A DNA stretch of 59,421 nt from Kitasatospora sp. DSM 101779 (GTDB lineage: Bacteria; Actinomycetota; Actinomycetes; Streptomycetales; Streptomycetaceae). Positions 34,321-43,396 of the stretch are shown one piece after another (position 1 is the stretch's first letter; each line of letters begins with the position of its first letter). The stretch is from contig NZ_JAHTIK010000001.1 of NCBI RefSeq assembly GCF_025655475.1, forward strand, positions 6,441,880 through 6,501,300, written 5' to 3'. The notes beneath the pieces were generated by a model. That model was not told the origin of the DNA and searched no databases. It saw nothing but the letters and a program-made list of their open reading frames with translations. The translations under genes were made by a program, and so were the position numbers.

Positions 34321-35346
34321 ATGGCCATGCCGCTGCGTCAGTCCGTCCGCGTCTCCACCTACCTGCTTCAACAGAAGCTCAGGCGCCGTGAGAAGTTCCC
34401 CCTGATCGTCGAACTGGAGCCGCTGTACGCCTGCAACCTGGCCTGCGAGGGCTGCGGCAAGATCCAGCACCCGGCCGGGGTGCTCAAGCAGCGGATGCCG
34501 GTCGCCCAGGCGGTCGGCGCCGTCCTCGAGTCGGGGGCGCCGATGGTCTCCATCGCCGGCGGCGAGCCGCTGATGCACCCCCAGATCGACGAGATCGTCC
34601 GCCAGCTGGTCGCCCGCCGCAAGTACGTCTTCCTCTGCACCAACGCCCTGCTGATGCGCAAGAAGCTCGACAGATTCACTCCTTCGCCGTACTTCACCTT
34701 CACCGTCCACATCGACGGCCTGCGCGAGCGGCACGACGCCTCGGTCGCGAAGGAGGGCACCTTCGACGAGGCGGTGGAGGCGATCCGGGAGGCCAAGCGG
34801 CGCGGCTTCCGGGTCACCACCAACTCCACCTTCTTCAACACCGACACCCCGCAGACCATCATCGAGGTGCTCGACTACCTCAACGACGAGCTCAAGGTCG
34901 ACGAGATGATGATCTCCCCGGCCTACGCTTACGAGAAGGCGCCCGACCAGGACCACTTCCTCGGCGTCGAGCAGACCAGGGAGCTCTTCCGCAAGGCCTT
35001 CTCCGGCGGCAACCGCCGCCGCTGGCGGCTCAACCACAGCCCGCTCTTCCTGGACTTCCTGGAGGGCAAGGTCGACTTCGACTGCACCGCCTGGGGCATC
35101 CCCAACTACTCGCTCTTCGGATGGCAGCGCCCCTGCTACCTGATGGCCGACGGGTACGTCCCCACCTACCGCGAGCTCATCGAGAAGACCGACTGGGACA
35201 AGTACGGCCGCGGCCGGGACCCGCGCTGCGACAACTGCATGGCCCACTGCGGCTACGAACCCACCGCCGTGCTCGCCACCATGGGGTCGCTCAAGGAGTC
35301 CCTGCGCGCCGCCCGGGAGACCCTGGGCTCCGGCCGGATCAACTGA
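34321..35346 (+). CDS. hpnH: adenosyl-hopene transferase HpnH
   Basis: A 341-residue radical SAM enzyme that adds the 5'-deoxyadenosyl radical to diploptene, forming adenosylhopane. The [4Fe-4S] motif is C38-x3-C42-x2-C45 in YACNLACEGCGK, with SIAGGEPLMHP (SAM-binding GGE) next and FTFTVHIDGLRERHD after. A C-terminal CDNCMAHCGYEP, as in related HpnH/DUF3463 proteins, adds further Cys. The ATG starts 2 bp after the hpnG stop. Confidence 0.95.
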   Translation: MAMPLRQSVRVSTYLLQQKLRRREKFPLIVELEPLYACNLACEGCGKIQHPAGVLKQRMPVAQAVGAVLESGAPMVSIAGGEPLMHPQIDEIVRQLVARRKYVFLCTNALLMRKKLDRFTPSPYFTFTVHIDGLRERHDASVAKEGTFDEAVEAIREAKRRGFRVTTNSTFFNTDTPQTIIEVLDYLNDELKVDEMMISPAYAYEKAPDQDHFLGVEQTRELFRKAFSGGNRRRWRLNHSPLFLDFLEGKVDFDCTAWGIPNYSLFGWQRPCYLMADGYVPTYRELIEKTDWDKYGRGRDPRCDNCMAHCGYEPTAVLATMGSLKESLRAARETLGSGRIN

Positions 35347-35472
35347 CGTCCGCGCCCCCGGGCGTGCGCCCCGGCGCGCGCCCGGGCGCACGGACAACAG
35401 GCGAGCTGCCCGCCCCGGCCGCACCCTGGACACAGACGGTCATCGCTCTCCACCGAGTCGCGAGGTGAAGCC

Positions 35473-37383
35473 ATGTCACTCCTGTCCACCATCAAGGGGC
35501 CCACCGACCTGAGACGCCTGCCCGCCGGCGACCTCCCCCTCCTCGCCGACGAGATCCGCGACTTCCTGATCGACGCCGTCACCCGCACCGGAGGCCATCT
35601 CGGACCCAACCTCGGCGTGGTCGAACTGACCATCGCCGTCCACCGCGTCTTCGACTCCCCGCGCGACCGCATCCTCTGGGACACCGGCCACCAGGCCTAC
35701 GTCCACAAGCTCCTCACCGGCCGCCAGGACTTCACCCGCCTGCGCGGCCGCGGCGGCCTCTCCGGCTATCCCTCGCGCGCCGAGTCCGACCACGACCTCA
35801 TCGAGAACTCGCACGCCTCCACCGCCCTCGGCTACGCCGACGGCATCGCCAAGGCCAACCAGCTGCTCGGCCGCACCGACCGCCACACCGTCGCCGTCGT
35901 CGGCGACGGCGCACTCACCGGCGGCATGGCCTGGGAGGCCCTGAACAACATCGCCGAGGCCGACGACCGCCCGCTGGTCATCGTCGTCAACGACAACGAG
36001 CGCTCCTACGCCCGCACCATCGGCGGCCTCGCCCACCACCTCGCCACGCTGCGCACCACCCGCGGCTACGAACGCTTCCTCGCCTGGGGCAAGGAGGCCC
36101 TGCAGCGCACCCCCATCGTCGGCCAGCCCATCTTCGGCGCCCTGCACGGCGCCAAGAAGGGATTCAAGGACGCCTTCGCCCCCCAGGGCATGTTCGAGGA
36201 CCTCGGCCTCAAGTACGTCGGCCCGATCGACGGCCACGACATCGGCGCCGTCGAACAGGCGCTGCGCCGCGCCAAGCGCTTCGGCGGCCCCGTCATCGTG
36301 CACTGCATCACCGAGAAGGGCCGCGGCTACCGCCCCGCCGAACAGGACGAGGCCGACCGCTTCCACGCCGTCGGCGCCATGGACCCGTACACCTGCCTGC
36401 CGGTCTCGCCCTCCCGAGGAACCTCCTGGACCTCCGTCTTCGGCACCGAGATGGTCGAACTCGGCAAGGAGCGGTCCGACGTCGTCGCCGTCACCGCGGC
36501 CATGCTCCAGCCCGTCGGCCTCGCCGACTTCGCCGCCGCCCACCCCGACCGCACCTTCGACGTCGGCATCGCCGAGCAGCACGCCGTCGCCAGCGCCGCC
36601 GGCCTCGCCACCGCCGGCCTGCACCCGGTCGTCGCCGTCTACGCGACCTTCCTCAACCGGGCCTTCGACCAGGTGCTGATGGACGTCGCCCTGCACAAGC
36701 TGGGCGTCACCTTCGTCCTCGACCGGGCGGGCGTCACCGGAAACGACGGCGCCTCGCACAACGGCATGTGGGACATGTCGATCCTGCAGGTCGTCCCGGG
36801 CCTGCGGCTGGCCGCCCCGCGCGACGCCGAGCAGTTGCGCACCCAGCTCCGCGAGGCCGTCCAGGTCCCCGACGCACCCACCGTGCTGCGCTTCCCGAAA
36901 GGCGACCTCGGCCCCGGCGTGCCCGCCCTGGAGCGGGTCGGCGCCGTCGACGTGCTGCACCGCACCGGGTCCGCCCCCGAGATCCTGCTGGTCGCCGTCG
37001 GCGCCATGGCCCCCGCCTGCCTCGACGCCGCCGCACTGCTGCTCGCCGAGGGCTTCACCGCCACCGTCGTCGACCCGCGCTGGGTGAAGCCCGTCGACCC
37101 CGCCCTGGTCGACCTCGCCGCCGCCCACCGGCTCGTCGTCACCGTCGAGGACAACGGCCGCACCGGCGGCGTCGGTGCCGCCGTCGCCCAGGCCATGCGC
37201 GACGCCGGCGTGGACACCCCGCTGCGCGACCTCGGCATCCCCCAGGAGTTCCTGGCGCACGCCGGCCGCGGTGAGATCCTCGAGGAGATCGGACTCACCG
37301 GCACCGGAGTCGCCGCCCAGACCGCCGCCCACGCCAAGCGGCTGCTACCGATCCGAGGAGCGAACCAGCACCATGCCGGCTGA
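35473..37383 (+). CDS. dxs: 1-deoxy-D-xylulose-5-phosphate synthase
   Basis: A 636-residue thiamine-diphosphate transketolase-type enzyme, the first step of the MEP isoprenoid pathway (pyruvate + glyceraldehyde-3-P). It has LWDTGHQAYVHKLLTGR, the ThDP motif VVGDGALTGGMAWEALNN, VGIAEQHAVASAAGLATAG with the catalytic Glu/His, and DRAGVTGNDGASHNG. Its place in the hopanoid operon suggests an extra copy dedicated to precursor supply, a housekeeping copy being likely elsewhere. Start ATG 35473 follows GAGGTG. Confidence 0.96.
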   Translation: MSLLSTIKGPTDLRRLPAGDLPLLADEIRDFLIDAVTRTGGHLGPNLGVVELTIAVHRVFDSPRDRILWDTGHQAYVHKLLTGRQDFTRLRGRGGLSGYPSRAESDHDLIENSHASTALGYADGIAKANQLLGRTDRHTVAVVGDGALTGGMAWEALNNIAEADDRPLVIVVNDNERSYARTIGGLAHHLATLRTTRGYERFLAWGKEALQRTPIVGQPIFGALHGAKKGFKDAFAPQGMFEDLGLKYVGPIDGHDIGAVEQALRRAKRFGGPVIVHCITEKGRGYRPAEQDEADRFHAVGAMDPYTCLPVSPSRGTSWTSVFGTEMVELGKERSDVVAVTAAMLQPVGLADFAAAHPDRTFDVGIAEQHAVASAAGLATAGLHPVVAVYATFLNRAFDQVLMDVALHKLGVTFVLDRAGVTGNDGASHNGMWDMSILQVVPGLRLAAPRDAEQLRTQLREAVQVPDAPTVLRFPKGDLGPGVPALERVGAVDVLHRTGSAPEILLVAVGAMAPACLDAAALLLAEGFTATVVDPRWVKPVDPALVDLAAAHRLVVTVEDNGRTGGVGAAVAQAMRDAGVDTPLRDLGIPQEFLAHAGRGEILEEIGLTGTGVAAQTAAHAKRLLPIRGANQHHAG

Positions 37384-38773
37384 CCGTCCCACCGGGGGCC
37401 TCGACCTCGCTGCCCTGCTCGCCGACCGCGCCGCCGAGCGCTACGAGCTGCACGCCAAGTACCTCAACCCGCAGCTGCCGCGGATGCTGCACACCATCGG
37501 CTTCGACAAGTACTACGAGCGTGCCGAGGGCCCGTACTTCTACGACGCCGAGGGCAACGAGTACCTGGACATGCTGGCCGGGTTCGGGATCTTCGCGCTG
37601 GGCCGGCACCACCCCGTGGTGCGCGCCGCCGTGCAGCAGGTGATGGACCTCGGGCTGCCCGACCTCACCCGCTTCGACTGCGCCCCGCTGCCGGGCCTGC
37701 TCGCCGAGCGGCTGATCGCCGAAGCCCCTGGCCTGGACCGGGTGTTCTTCGGCAACAGCGGCACCGAGGCGGTCGAGACCGCGCTCAAGTTCGCCCGTTG
37801 CGCCACCGGCCGCCGGCGGATCCTCTACTGCGACCACGCCTTCCACGGCCTGACGGCGGGCTCGCTCTCGGTCAACGGAGAGAGCGGCTTCCGCAAGGGG
37901 TTCGAGCCGCTGCTGCCGGACACCGCGGTGCCGCTCGGCGACCTCGTGGCGCTGGAGAAGGAGTTGAAGAAGGGCGATGTCGCCGCGCTGATCGTCGAAC
38001 CGATCCAGGGCAAGGGCGTGAACGCCGCCCCGCCCGGCTGGCTGCGCGCCGCGCAGGAACTGCTGCACGCCCACAAGGCGCTGCTGATCTGCGACGAGGT
38101 GCAGACCGGCATCGGCCGCACCGGCGACTTCTTCGCCTACCAGCACGAGGAGGGCGTGCGACCCGACCTGGTCTGCGCGGCCAAGGCGCTCTCCGGCGGC
38201 TACGTGCCGATCGGTGCCACCCTCGGCAAGGACTGGATCTTCGACAAGGTGTACTCGTCGATGGACCGGGTGCTGGTGCACTCCGCCAGCTTCGGCTCCA
38301 ACGCGCAGGCGATGGCGGCCGGCCTCGCGACGCTCCACGTGATGCGCGACGAGCAGGTGGTGGCCAACGCCCGCAAGGTGGGCGACCTCTTCCGTACCCG
38401 GCTCGCCGAACTCGTCGACCGCTACGAGCTGCTGGCCGACGTCCGGGGCCGCGGGCTGATGATCGGCATCGAGTTCGGCCGGCCCAAGTCGCTGAAGCTG
38501 CGCACCGGGTGGACGGCGCTGCAGGCCGCCCGCAAGGGGCTGTTCGCCCAGATGGTGGTCGTGCCGCTGCTGCAACGGCACCGGATCCTCACCCAGGTGT
38601 CCGGCGACCACCTGGAGGTGATCAAGCTGATCCCGCCGCTGATCATCACCGAGAAGGAGGTCGACCGCTTCGTCGACGCCTTCACCGAGGTGATGGACGA
38701 GGCACACCGCGGCAGCGGCCTGATGTGGGACTTCGGCCGCACCCTGGTCAAGCAGGCGGTCGGCGGGCGGTGA
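37373..38773 (+). CDS. hpnO: class III PLP aminotransferase (HpnO-like)
   Basis: 466 residues of the ornithine/acetylornithine-type aminotransferases. It shows FFGNSGTEAVETALKFAR, the cofactor Asp in LLICDEVQTGIGRTG and the Schiff-base Lys271 in CAAKALSGGYVPIGAT. At the end of hopanoid operons this enzyme makes the amine of aminobacteriohopanetriol from ribosylhopane. The start lies 11 bp inside dxs. The symbol is by context, as a general 4-aminobutyrate-type substrate is not excluded by sequence alone. Confidence 0.9.
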   Translation: MPADRPTGGLDLAALLADRAAERYELHAKYLNPQLPRMLHTIGFDKYYERAEGPYFYDAEGNEYLDMLAGFGIFALGRHHPVVRAAVQQVMDLGLPDLTRFDCAPLPGLLAERLIAEAPGLDRVFFGNSGTEAVETALKFARCATGRRRILYCDHAFHGLTAGSLSVNGESGFRKGFEPLLPDTAVPLGDLVALEKELKKGDVAALIVEPIQGKGVNAAPPGWLRAAQELLHAHKALLICDEVQTGIGRTGDFFAYQHEEGVRPDLVCAAKALSGGYVPIGATLGKDWIFDKVYSSMDRVLVHSASFGSNAQAMAAGLATLHVMRDEQVVANARKVGDLFRTRLAELVDRYELLADVRGRGLMIGIEFGRPKSLKLRTGWTALQAARKGLFAQMVVVPLLQRHRILTQVSGDHLEVIKLIPPLIITEKEVDRFVDAFTEVMDEAHRGSGLMWDFGRTLVKQAVGGR

Positions 38774-38794
38774 ATGGACCTCAGGGCGTTTCCC

Positions 38795-38838
38795 CGAAGG
38801 CGCACGGTGCGGCTCGATCGACCACCCGTGCGCCTTCG
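38795..38838. terminator. bidirectional terminator ending the hopanoid operon
   Basis: A perfect 13-bp inverted repeat (CGAAGGCGCACGG at 38795-38807, CCGTGCGCCTTCG at 38826-38838) between convergent genes, 22 bp after the aminotransferase stop and 21 bp from the epimerase stop. Confidence 0.85.
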
Positions 38839-38858
38839 AGGACGGCTGCCGGCGTGTC

Positions 38859-39665
38859 TCAGCGCGGCGGCTCGATCTCGGTGAAGCCGCCGCCGAGCAG
38901 GCGGGCGTCGACGCCGTCCGGCGGCAGTTCGCCGTGCTCGGCGACCACCTCGGCGGCGTACGCCTCGGCGTCGTCCTGCGGCTCGTAGCCGAGCGCCCGG
39001 GCCGGCGCCAGGTCCCACCAGGCGCGGGTGTTGGCGCTGATGCCGTTGACCACCACGTGCCCCTCGACGGGGGCGGTGAGCGCGGCGTGCACCAGCCTGG
39101 CGCAGTCGGCGGGGCTGAGCCAGGTGGAGAGCATCCGGGTGGAGCGCGGCTTCGGGAAGCACGAGCCGATCCGGATCGAGACGGTGTCGATGCCGTACTT
39201 GTCGGCGTAGAGCTGGGCCAGGCCCTCGCCGAACACCTTGGACAGGCCGTAGTAGGTGTCGGGCCGGGGCGGTACGTCGGTGCCGATCAGGCCCCTACCG
39301 CCTGTGCCGAGGCCGTCCAGCGGGGTGAAGCCGACCGCGTGGTTGGAGCTGGCGAAGACCACCCGTCGCACGCCCTCCAGCCGGGCGGCCTCGTAGAGCT
39401 GGTAGGTGCCCTCGATGTTGGCGCCGAGGATGCGGGCGAAGGTGTCCTCCAGCGAGATGCCGCCGAGGTGCACGACGGCGTCCACACCGCGGACGGCCGC
39501 GCGGACGGCGTCGGCGTCCCGCAGGTCGAAGGCGAGGGCGTCCGGGGCGTCGGGGATCGGGGCGAGATCGGCGAGCCGGAGGCGGTGGCCGTACGGCGGC
39601 AGCAGCTCGCGCAGCATGGTGCCGACGCCGCCGGCCGCGCCGGTGAGCAGGATGGTCCGTGGCAT
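38859..39665 (-). CDS. NAD-dependent epimerase/dehydratase (uronate dehydrogenase-like)
   Basis: A 268-residue extended SDR. The dinucleotide motif is ILLTGAAGGVGTMLRELLPP at residues 5-24, followed by DLRDADAVRAAVRGVDAVVH, VFASSNHAVGF (Ser) and the catalytic YYGLSKVFGE (YxxxK). The SSNHAxGF pattern is shared with uronate dehydrogenases, which oxidise galacturonate or glucuronate. The assignment to that activity is an inference. The gene is alone and converges on the hopanoid operon. Confidence 0.87.
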   Translation of the reverse strand: MPRTILLTGAAGGVGTMLRELLPPYGHRLRLADLAPIPDAPDALAFDLRDADAVRAAVRGVDAVVHLGGISLEDTFARILGANIEGTYQLYEAARLEGVRRVVFASSNHAVGFTPLDGLGTGGRGLIGTDVPPRPDTYYGLSKVFGEGLAQLYADKYGIDTVSIRIGSCFPKPRSTRMLSTWLSPADCARLVHAALTAPVEGHVVVNGISANTRAWWDLAPARALGYEPQDDAEAYAAEVVAEHGELPPDGVDARLLGGGFTEIEPPR

Positions 39666-39710
39666 CGTCAGTCCGTGGTGATCGTGTGGCGCTCGGTGCG
39701 GTCGATGTCG

Positions 39711-39743
39711 ATCCGGGCCGAATCCGGGCCGAATCCGGGCCGA
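39711..39743. repeat. three tandem ATCCGGGCCGA units
   Basis: Three perfect 11-bp copies, close to one helical turn apart, in the upstream region of the epimerase gene. It could be an iterated protein-binding site or simple slippage. Confidence 0.85.
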
Positions 39744-39954
39744 CGTGGTCTCCGGGCCCGGCCGGTCGGCCGGCTGGTGCCATGCTCGTCCATCGCGTCC
39801 ACGATCGCGGGGAGGTGCGGCGGCACGGCGTCGAAGTCGGTGGGAGCAGCCCGCGCCCGTACCGGCCGGTCGTCGGTGGCTCCGCCGAGCAGGGAGAGGC
39901 TGCCGGACGCGGACCTGGCGACGGTGCGTGGGCTGCTGAGGCCGGCCGAACGGG

Positions 39955-39989
39955 TCCGGGCCCCGACCGGAGGACGGTCGGGGCCCGGA
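39955..39989 (-). terminator. terminator downstream of the lipoprotein gene
   Basis: A perfect 15-bp inverted repeat (39955-39969 with 39975-39989, loop GAGGA), 15 bp past the lipoprotein stop on its strand. Confidence 0.85.
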
Positions 39990-40003
39990 GGGCCGTGGAC
40001 GGG

Positions 40004-40498
40004 TCAGGGGCGGGTGCACAGGCCCGAGGCCTGCACGGCGGCGAGGATCTTCTCCGAGACCTCCGGGCCGAAGCCCTGCGGGTGCGCGGCGGAGATGAAG
40101 GTGCTGCCGGTCACCTCGACCAGCTTGGCGCGGTCCTTGGGGTAGTTGTAGACGGCCTGGCACTCCTTGCGGGCCGCCTCCACCGTCTTCTCCGGGCCCG
40201 CCGAGACGATGTCCGGGTCGAGCGCCTTCAGCGCCGCGACCAGCTTGGCGGCGGTGTCCGCGTCGGGCTTGGCGGGCAGGCCGGCGTCCGACGGCGGCGC
40301 GGGCTTGGGGCCGGTCGGCGTGGCTGCCGCGGCGGCGTCGGAGGCGGCGGCCCCGGAGGCGGCCGGGGTGGCGGGAGCGGCGGCGGAGGCAGGGGCGGCG
40401 GGGTCGGCCTTCGGTGCGGAGCCGGTGGAGCCGGAGCAGCCGGCCAGCCCGAGTGCGGCGACGGCCGCGACGACCACGGTGAGGGAGCGTGTGCGCAT
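40004..40498 (-). CDS. small secreted lipoprotein
   Basis: 164 residues. The signal peptide MRTRSLTVVVAAVAALGLAG ends in a lipobox LAGC with the lipidated Cys at residue 21. A ~60-residue Ala/Pro-rich linker is followed by a ~75-residue C-terminal domain (AAKLVAALKALDPDIV to VQASGLCTRP) with two Cys that may form a disulfide. It is anchored to the outer face of the membrane. No function is recognised. Single gene with its own terminator. Confidence 0.85.
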   Translation of the reverse strand: MRTRSLTVVVAAVAALGLAGCSGSTGSAPKADPAAPASAAAPATPAASGAAASDAAAAATPTGPKPAPPSDAGLPAKPDADTAAKLVAALKALDPDIVSAGPEKTVEAARKECQAVYNYPKDRAKLVEVTGSTFISAAHPQGFGPEVSEKILAAVQASGLCTRP

Positions 40499-40668
40499 GG
40501 CGGACAGACTGTCATGCCCTCGGCGATCGGGGGAGGGGTGTGCCGGGATTGCGAGGACCCAGGAGGTGCCGGGTGGCCGGGGTGGGCACCGACACGCTCA
40601 CCGCGCGGGGTGCCCCGGTGGGGGACGGCCGTGCGGCCCGACCCCCTCGGAGATCGCCGCGCCGGGTC

Positions 40669-40944
40669 TCACAGCTCGGTGCGGCGCCGTCGGACCACCA
40701 CGTACAGGTCCACCGCGGCGAACACCGTCAGCACCCCGGACAGCACCGCGAAGCCCGCCAGCGCGCCGCTGCTCGGCAGGTCGGATCCGGTGCTGCGGGA
40801 CGCCCAGAGAGCGAAGCCCGCCGTCATCGCCACGAACACCGGCAGGAAGAGCACGGACAGCAGGAAGCGCAGCTTCAGATCGCTGCGCGCGGTCGCCGGC
40901 TCGGTGCCGCTGCGCCAGTACCGGGGTGTCTTCGCCGGGCGCAT
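40669..40944 (-). CDS. DUF6343-like small membrane protein
   Basis: 91 residues with a basic N-terminus (RPAKTPRYWRSGTEPATARS) and two membrane helices (FLLSVLFLPVFVAMTAGFAL; LAGFAVLSGVLTVFAAVDLY) closing with VVVRRRRTEL. It matches the general layout of the streptomycete DUF6343 family. The ATG at 40944 has GGAGG 8 bp upstream. Function unknown. It is downstream of the PAP2 gene. Confidence 0.8.
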   Translation of the reverse strand: MRPAKTPRYWRSGTEPATARSDLKLRFLLSVLFLPVFVAMTAGFALWASRSTGSDLPSSGALAGFAVLSGVLTVFAAVDLYVVVRRRRTEL

Positions 40945-40985
40945 GGCGCTCACCTCCAGCCCCCCTTCCAGGGTAGGCCCGGGGT

Positions 40986-41729
40986 TCAGCGCCCGGTGCG
41001 CCCGGCCGGGCCGTGGTACAGCGCGGTGATCCACCGGTCCGCGGCGTCCACCAGCGGTTCGGCCAGCGGCAGGGCGAGCAGCACCAGCAGGCCGGCCGTC
41101 CAGCCGGCGACCACGTCCGAGATCCAGTGGGTGCCGAGGTAGACCGTGGTGAGGCCGATCGACACCGCCGTCAGCCCGGCCAGCAGCGCCCCGGTGCGCC
41201 GCCACCGGACCGCGAGGTAGGCGAGGACGCCCCAGGTCACCACCGCGTTGGCGGTGTGCCCGGACGGGAAGATCGTCCCTCCGGCGAACAGCTCGGGGGA
41301 GTCGATGACGTGTGCGTAGTGCGGGCCGAGCCGGCCGGTGATGATCTTGACGCCGCCCACGGTGATGTTGAGGAGCAGCAGGGCGGCGCCCATCACCAGC
41401 AGCGGCCGCACCGTGCGGGTGCGCCAGGAACGCCAGCCGAGCCAGAGACAGGCGGCGATCGCGGCCGGGCCGCGCTGGCCCGCCACGATCCACACGTCGA
41501 GCAGCGGCTGCACCTCGGGCCACCGCTTGTAGGGCTTCAGCAGCTCCAGCCACCAGTCGAAGCGCACCAGGGCGGTGTCGGCGAGCACCCCGACCACGAC
41601 CGCCGCGTACACCAGCGCGGTGGCGGCGATCAGCAGCGCGCGCCGGCGGCCGATCGGTGTCCGGGCCGGTACCGTCGGCGGAGCGGACGCGGACCGCCGG
41701 TCGAGGGGGGATTCGGTCAGGACTCGCAC
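40986..41729 (-). CDS. PAP2-family membrane phosphatase
   Basis: 247 residues with about five to six membrane helices. The three PAP2 motifs are VKIITGRLGPHYAH (KxxxGRxxP-like, with a shifted Pro), FPSGHTANAV (PSGH) and TTVYLGTHWISDVVAGW (catalytic His and Asp). It would dephosphorylate a lipid phosphate or pyrophosphate (for example undecaprenyl-PP or phosphatidate) at the outer membrane face. The start is GTG 41729. The lipid substrate is not determined. Confidence 0.9.
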   Translation of the reverse strand: MRVLTESPLDRRSASAPPTVPARTPIGRRRALLIAATALVYAAVVVGVLADTALVRFDWWLELLKPYKRWPEVQPLLDVWIVAGQRGPAAIAACLWLGWRSWRTRTVRPLLVMGAALLLLNITVGGVKIITGRLGPHYAHVIDSPELFAGGTIFPSGHTANAVVTWGVLAYLAVRWRRTGALLAGLTAVSIGLTTVYLGTHWISDVVAGWTAGLLVLLALPLAEPLVDAADRWITALYHGPAGRTGR

Positions 41730-41825
41730 TCCAGAGACCCTACCCGCTGCCCCGGGGCGGTCCGGGCCGGGTCGGGAAGGGGCCGTGCCCGGCCCCGGGG
41801 GGCCTTCGTGGCGGCGGGAGGAACA

Positions 41826-41855
41826 CGAGAGGCCCCGCAGGTGCGGGGCCTCTCG
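41826..41855 (-). terminator. terminator downstream of a small gene
   Basis: A perfect 14-bp inverted repeat (41826-41839 with 41842-41855) 23 bp past the stop of the 63-residue gene. In the folded form the innermost pairs open to give the loop. Confidence 0.85.
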
Positions 41856-41878
41856 GCGGCGACGGTACGGGCTCCAGG

Positions 41879-42070
41879 TCAGGGGAGCAGGCGCTCCACG
41901 GCGACCCGGCCGTACTTCTGGAGGTCCTGCCGGGCCTTTTCGATCAGCTCCGGCGTCGGGGTTCGACCGGAGGCCATCACCAGGTCCTCGGGGTCGACGG
42001 GGTGCTCCGCCCCGGTGTGGAGCAGGTGGTCCGGGGTGGGCATCGATCGGCTGTCAGTGGACTCGGACAT
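41879..42070 (-). CDS. small hypothetical protein
   Basis: A 63-residue soluble protein, MSESTDSRSMPTPDHLLHTG with a C-terminal helix ELIEKARQDLQKYGRVAVER. It has good codon bias, GGAGG before the ATG (CTGGAGGCCTCC) and its own terminator, so it is very likely real. No family is known to me. The short amphipathic C-terminus is the only feature. Confidence 0.7.
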   Translation of the reverse strand: MSESTDSRSMPTPDHLLHTGAEHPVDPEDLVMASGRTPTPELIEKARQDLQKYGRVAVERLLP

Positions 42071-42324
42071 GGAGGCCTCCAGTGGTACGAGTGCCGGCCG
42101 GGCCGTCGGCGAGCGGTCGGCTGCGGCTCCGCCGCCCTCGTCGGACAGCGGACGTCTGCTACCGAGTGTGGACCATCGGAGGGCCTCGGCGCACTGCGAC
42201 GCTCGGGTCGGCGCGCCCGCGGCGACCGGCGCGGACGCTCCGCCGCCGCCCGGCGCGGCCCCGGGGCCGCCCGCCCGGCCGCCGGGGCAGTCGGGTGGGG
42301 CCTCCCCGCGGGCGGGTCAGCGGG

Positions 42325-43092
42325 TCAGTCGAGCGGGCCGCCGGCCACGTACAGGACCTGGCCGGAGACGAAGCCGGCGCCCTCGCTCGCCAGGAAGGAG
42401 ATGGTGTGCGCGATGTCCTCGGGGGTGCCGACCCGGTTCACCGGGATCTGGGTCGCGGCGGCCTGCTTGAACGCCTCGAACTCCATGCCCACCCGGGCGG
42501 CGGTGGCAGCGGTCATGTCGGTGGCGATGAAGCCGGGGGCGACCGCGTTCGCGGTGATCCCGAACTTGCCGAGCTCGATCGCCAGGGTCTTGGTGAAGCC
42601 CTGCAGACCGGCCTTGGCGGCCGAGTAGTTGGCCTGGCCGCGGTTGCCCTGCGCCGAGGAGGAGGAGAGGTTGACGATGCGTCCGAAGCCGGCGTCCACC
42701 ATGTGCTTCTGCACCGCACGGGTCATCAGGAAGGCACCCTTGAGGTGCACGTTCATGACGGTGTCCCAGTCGGACTCGGACATCTTGAAGAGCAGGTTGT
42801 CCCGGAGCACGCCGGCGTTGTTCACCAGCACCACGGGGGCGCCGAGTTCGGCGGCGATCCGGTCGACGGCCGCCTGCACCTGCTCGGCGTTCGAGACGTC
42901 GGCGCCGACGGCGAGTGCACGGCCGCCCGCGGCCACGATGGCGTCCACGGTCTGCTTGCCGGCGGACTCCTCCAGGTCGACCACGGCGACGGCGTAGCCG
43001 TCGGCGGCCAGGCGCAGGGCGGTGGCGGCGCCGATGCCGCGGGCGGCACCGGTGACGACGGCGACCCGGGTGGCGGGGGACTGCTCGGTCAT
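42325..43092 (-). CDS. fabG: 3-oxoacyl-ACP reductase (FabG-like SDR)
   Basis: A 255-residue classical SDR. It has VAVVTGAARGIGAATALRLA (TGxxxGIG), NNAGVLRDNLL (NNAG), the catalytic Ser in VNLSSSSAQGN and Tyr-Lys in YSAAKAGLQGF, then ANAVAPGFIATDMT. It reduces 3-oxoacyl-ACP or -CoA with NADPH. A cluster of FAS genes is absent, so a role outside core fatty-acid synthesis is likely. It is divergent from the double-MarR regulator, which may control it. A 10-bp hairpin lies in the leader. Confidence 0.92.
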   Translation of the reverse strand: MTEQSPATRVAVVTGAARGIGAATALRLAADGYAVAVVDLEESAGKQTVDAIVAAGGRALAVGADVSNAEQVQAAVDRIAAELGAPVVLVNNAGVLRDNLLFKMSESDWDTVMNVHLKGAFLMTRAVQKHMVDAGFGRIVNLSSSSAQGNRGQANYSAAKAGLQGFTKTLAIELGKFGITANAVAPGFIATDMTAATAARVGMEFEAFKQAAATQIPVNRVGTPEDIAHTISFLASEGAGFVSGQVLYVAGGPLD

Positions 43093-43156
43093 GCTCGTAC
43101 TCGTCTCTCTCGGTGGTGGGACGGGAGGCCGGCACCGAGGCGGCGGCCGACCCGCG

Positions 43157-43181
43157 CGCCCCGGTCGGTGAGACCGGGGCG
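43157..43181 (-). promoter_or_regulatory. hairpin in the fabG leader
   Basis: CGCCCCGGTC and GACCGGGGCG (10-bp perfect stem, 5-nt loop), about 65 bp upstream of the fabG start. It may be an operator, attenuator or mRNA-stability element. Confidence 0.45.
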
Positions 43182-43396
43182 AAAGGTGGTACACAGCGCG
43201 CTGGGCGCACACCCTACCGGCGGGTAGCCTCATGGGCCAGGGTGTAGAGCCGCAGGTGACGGAGGGTGAGGGCCGACGGCGGCCGGACGGGCGAAACCCG
43301 ACCTGTCGTGGGCCCGACAGATGGCGGAAATATGCCAACTTTGCCGAACATGCGACTACTATCAGCCCCTGCCTGCCAGGGCGGCTCGACCGTTTG

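Larger units (their letters stand above)
39666..40003. other. intergenic region with an 11-bp triple repeat and a terminator
   Basis: About 340 bp without a supportable gene. It holds three perfect ATCCGGGCCGA units at 39711-39743, 46 bp upstream of the epimerase start, and the lipoprotein terminator at 39955-39989. Confidence 0.6.

Noticed and set aside
39766..39990. Hypothetical gene between the epimerase and the lipoprotein
   Set aside because: Open frames exist on both strands but lack start signals and recognisable domains. The region contains repeats and a terminator.
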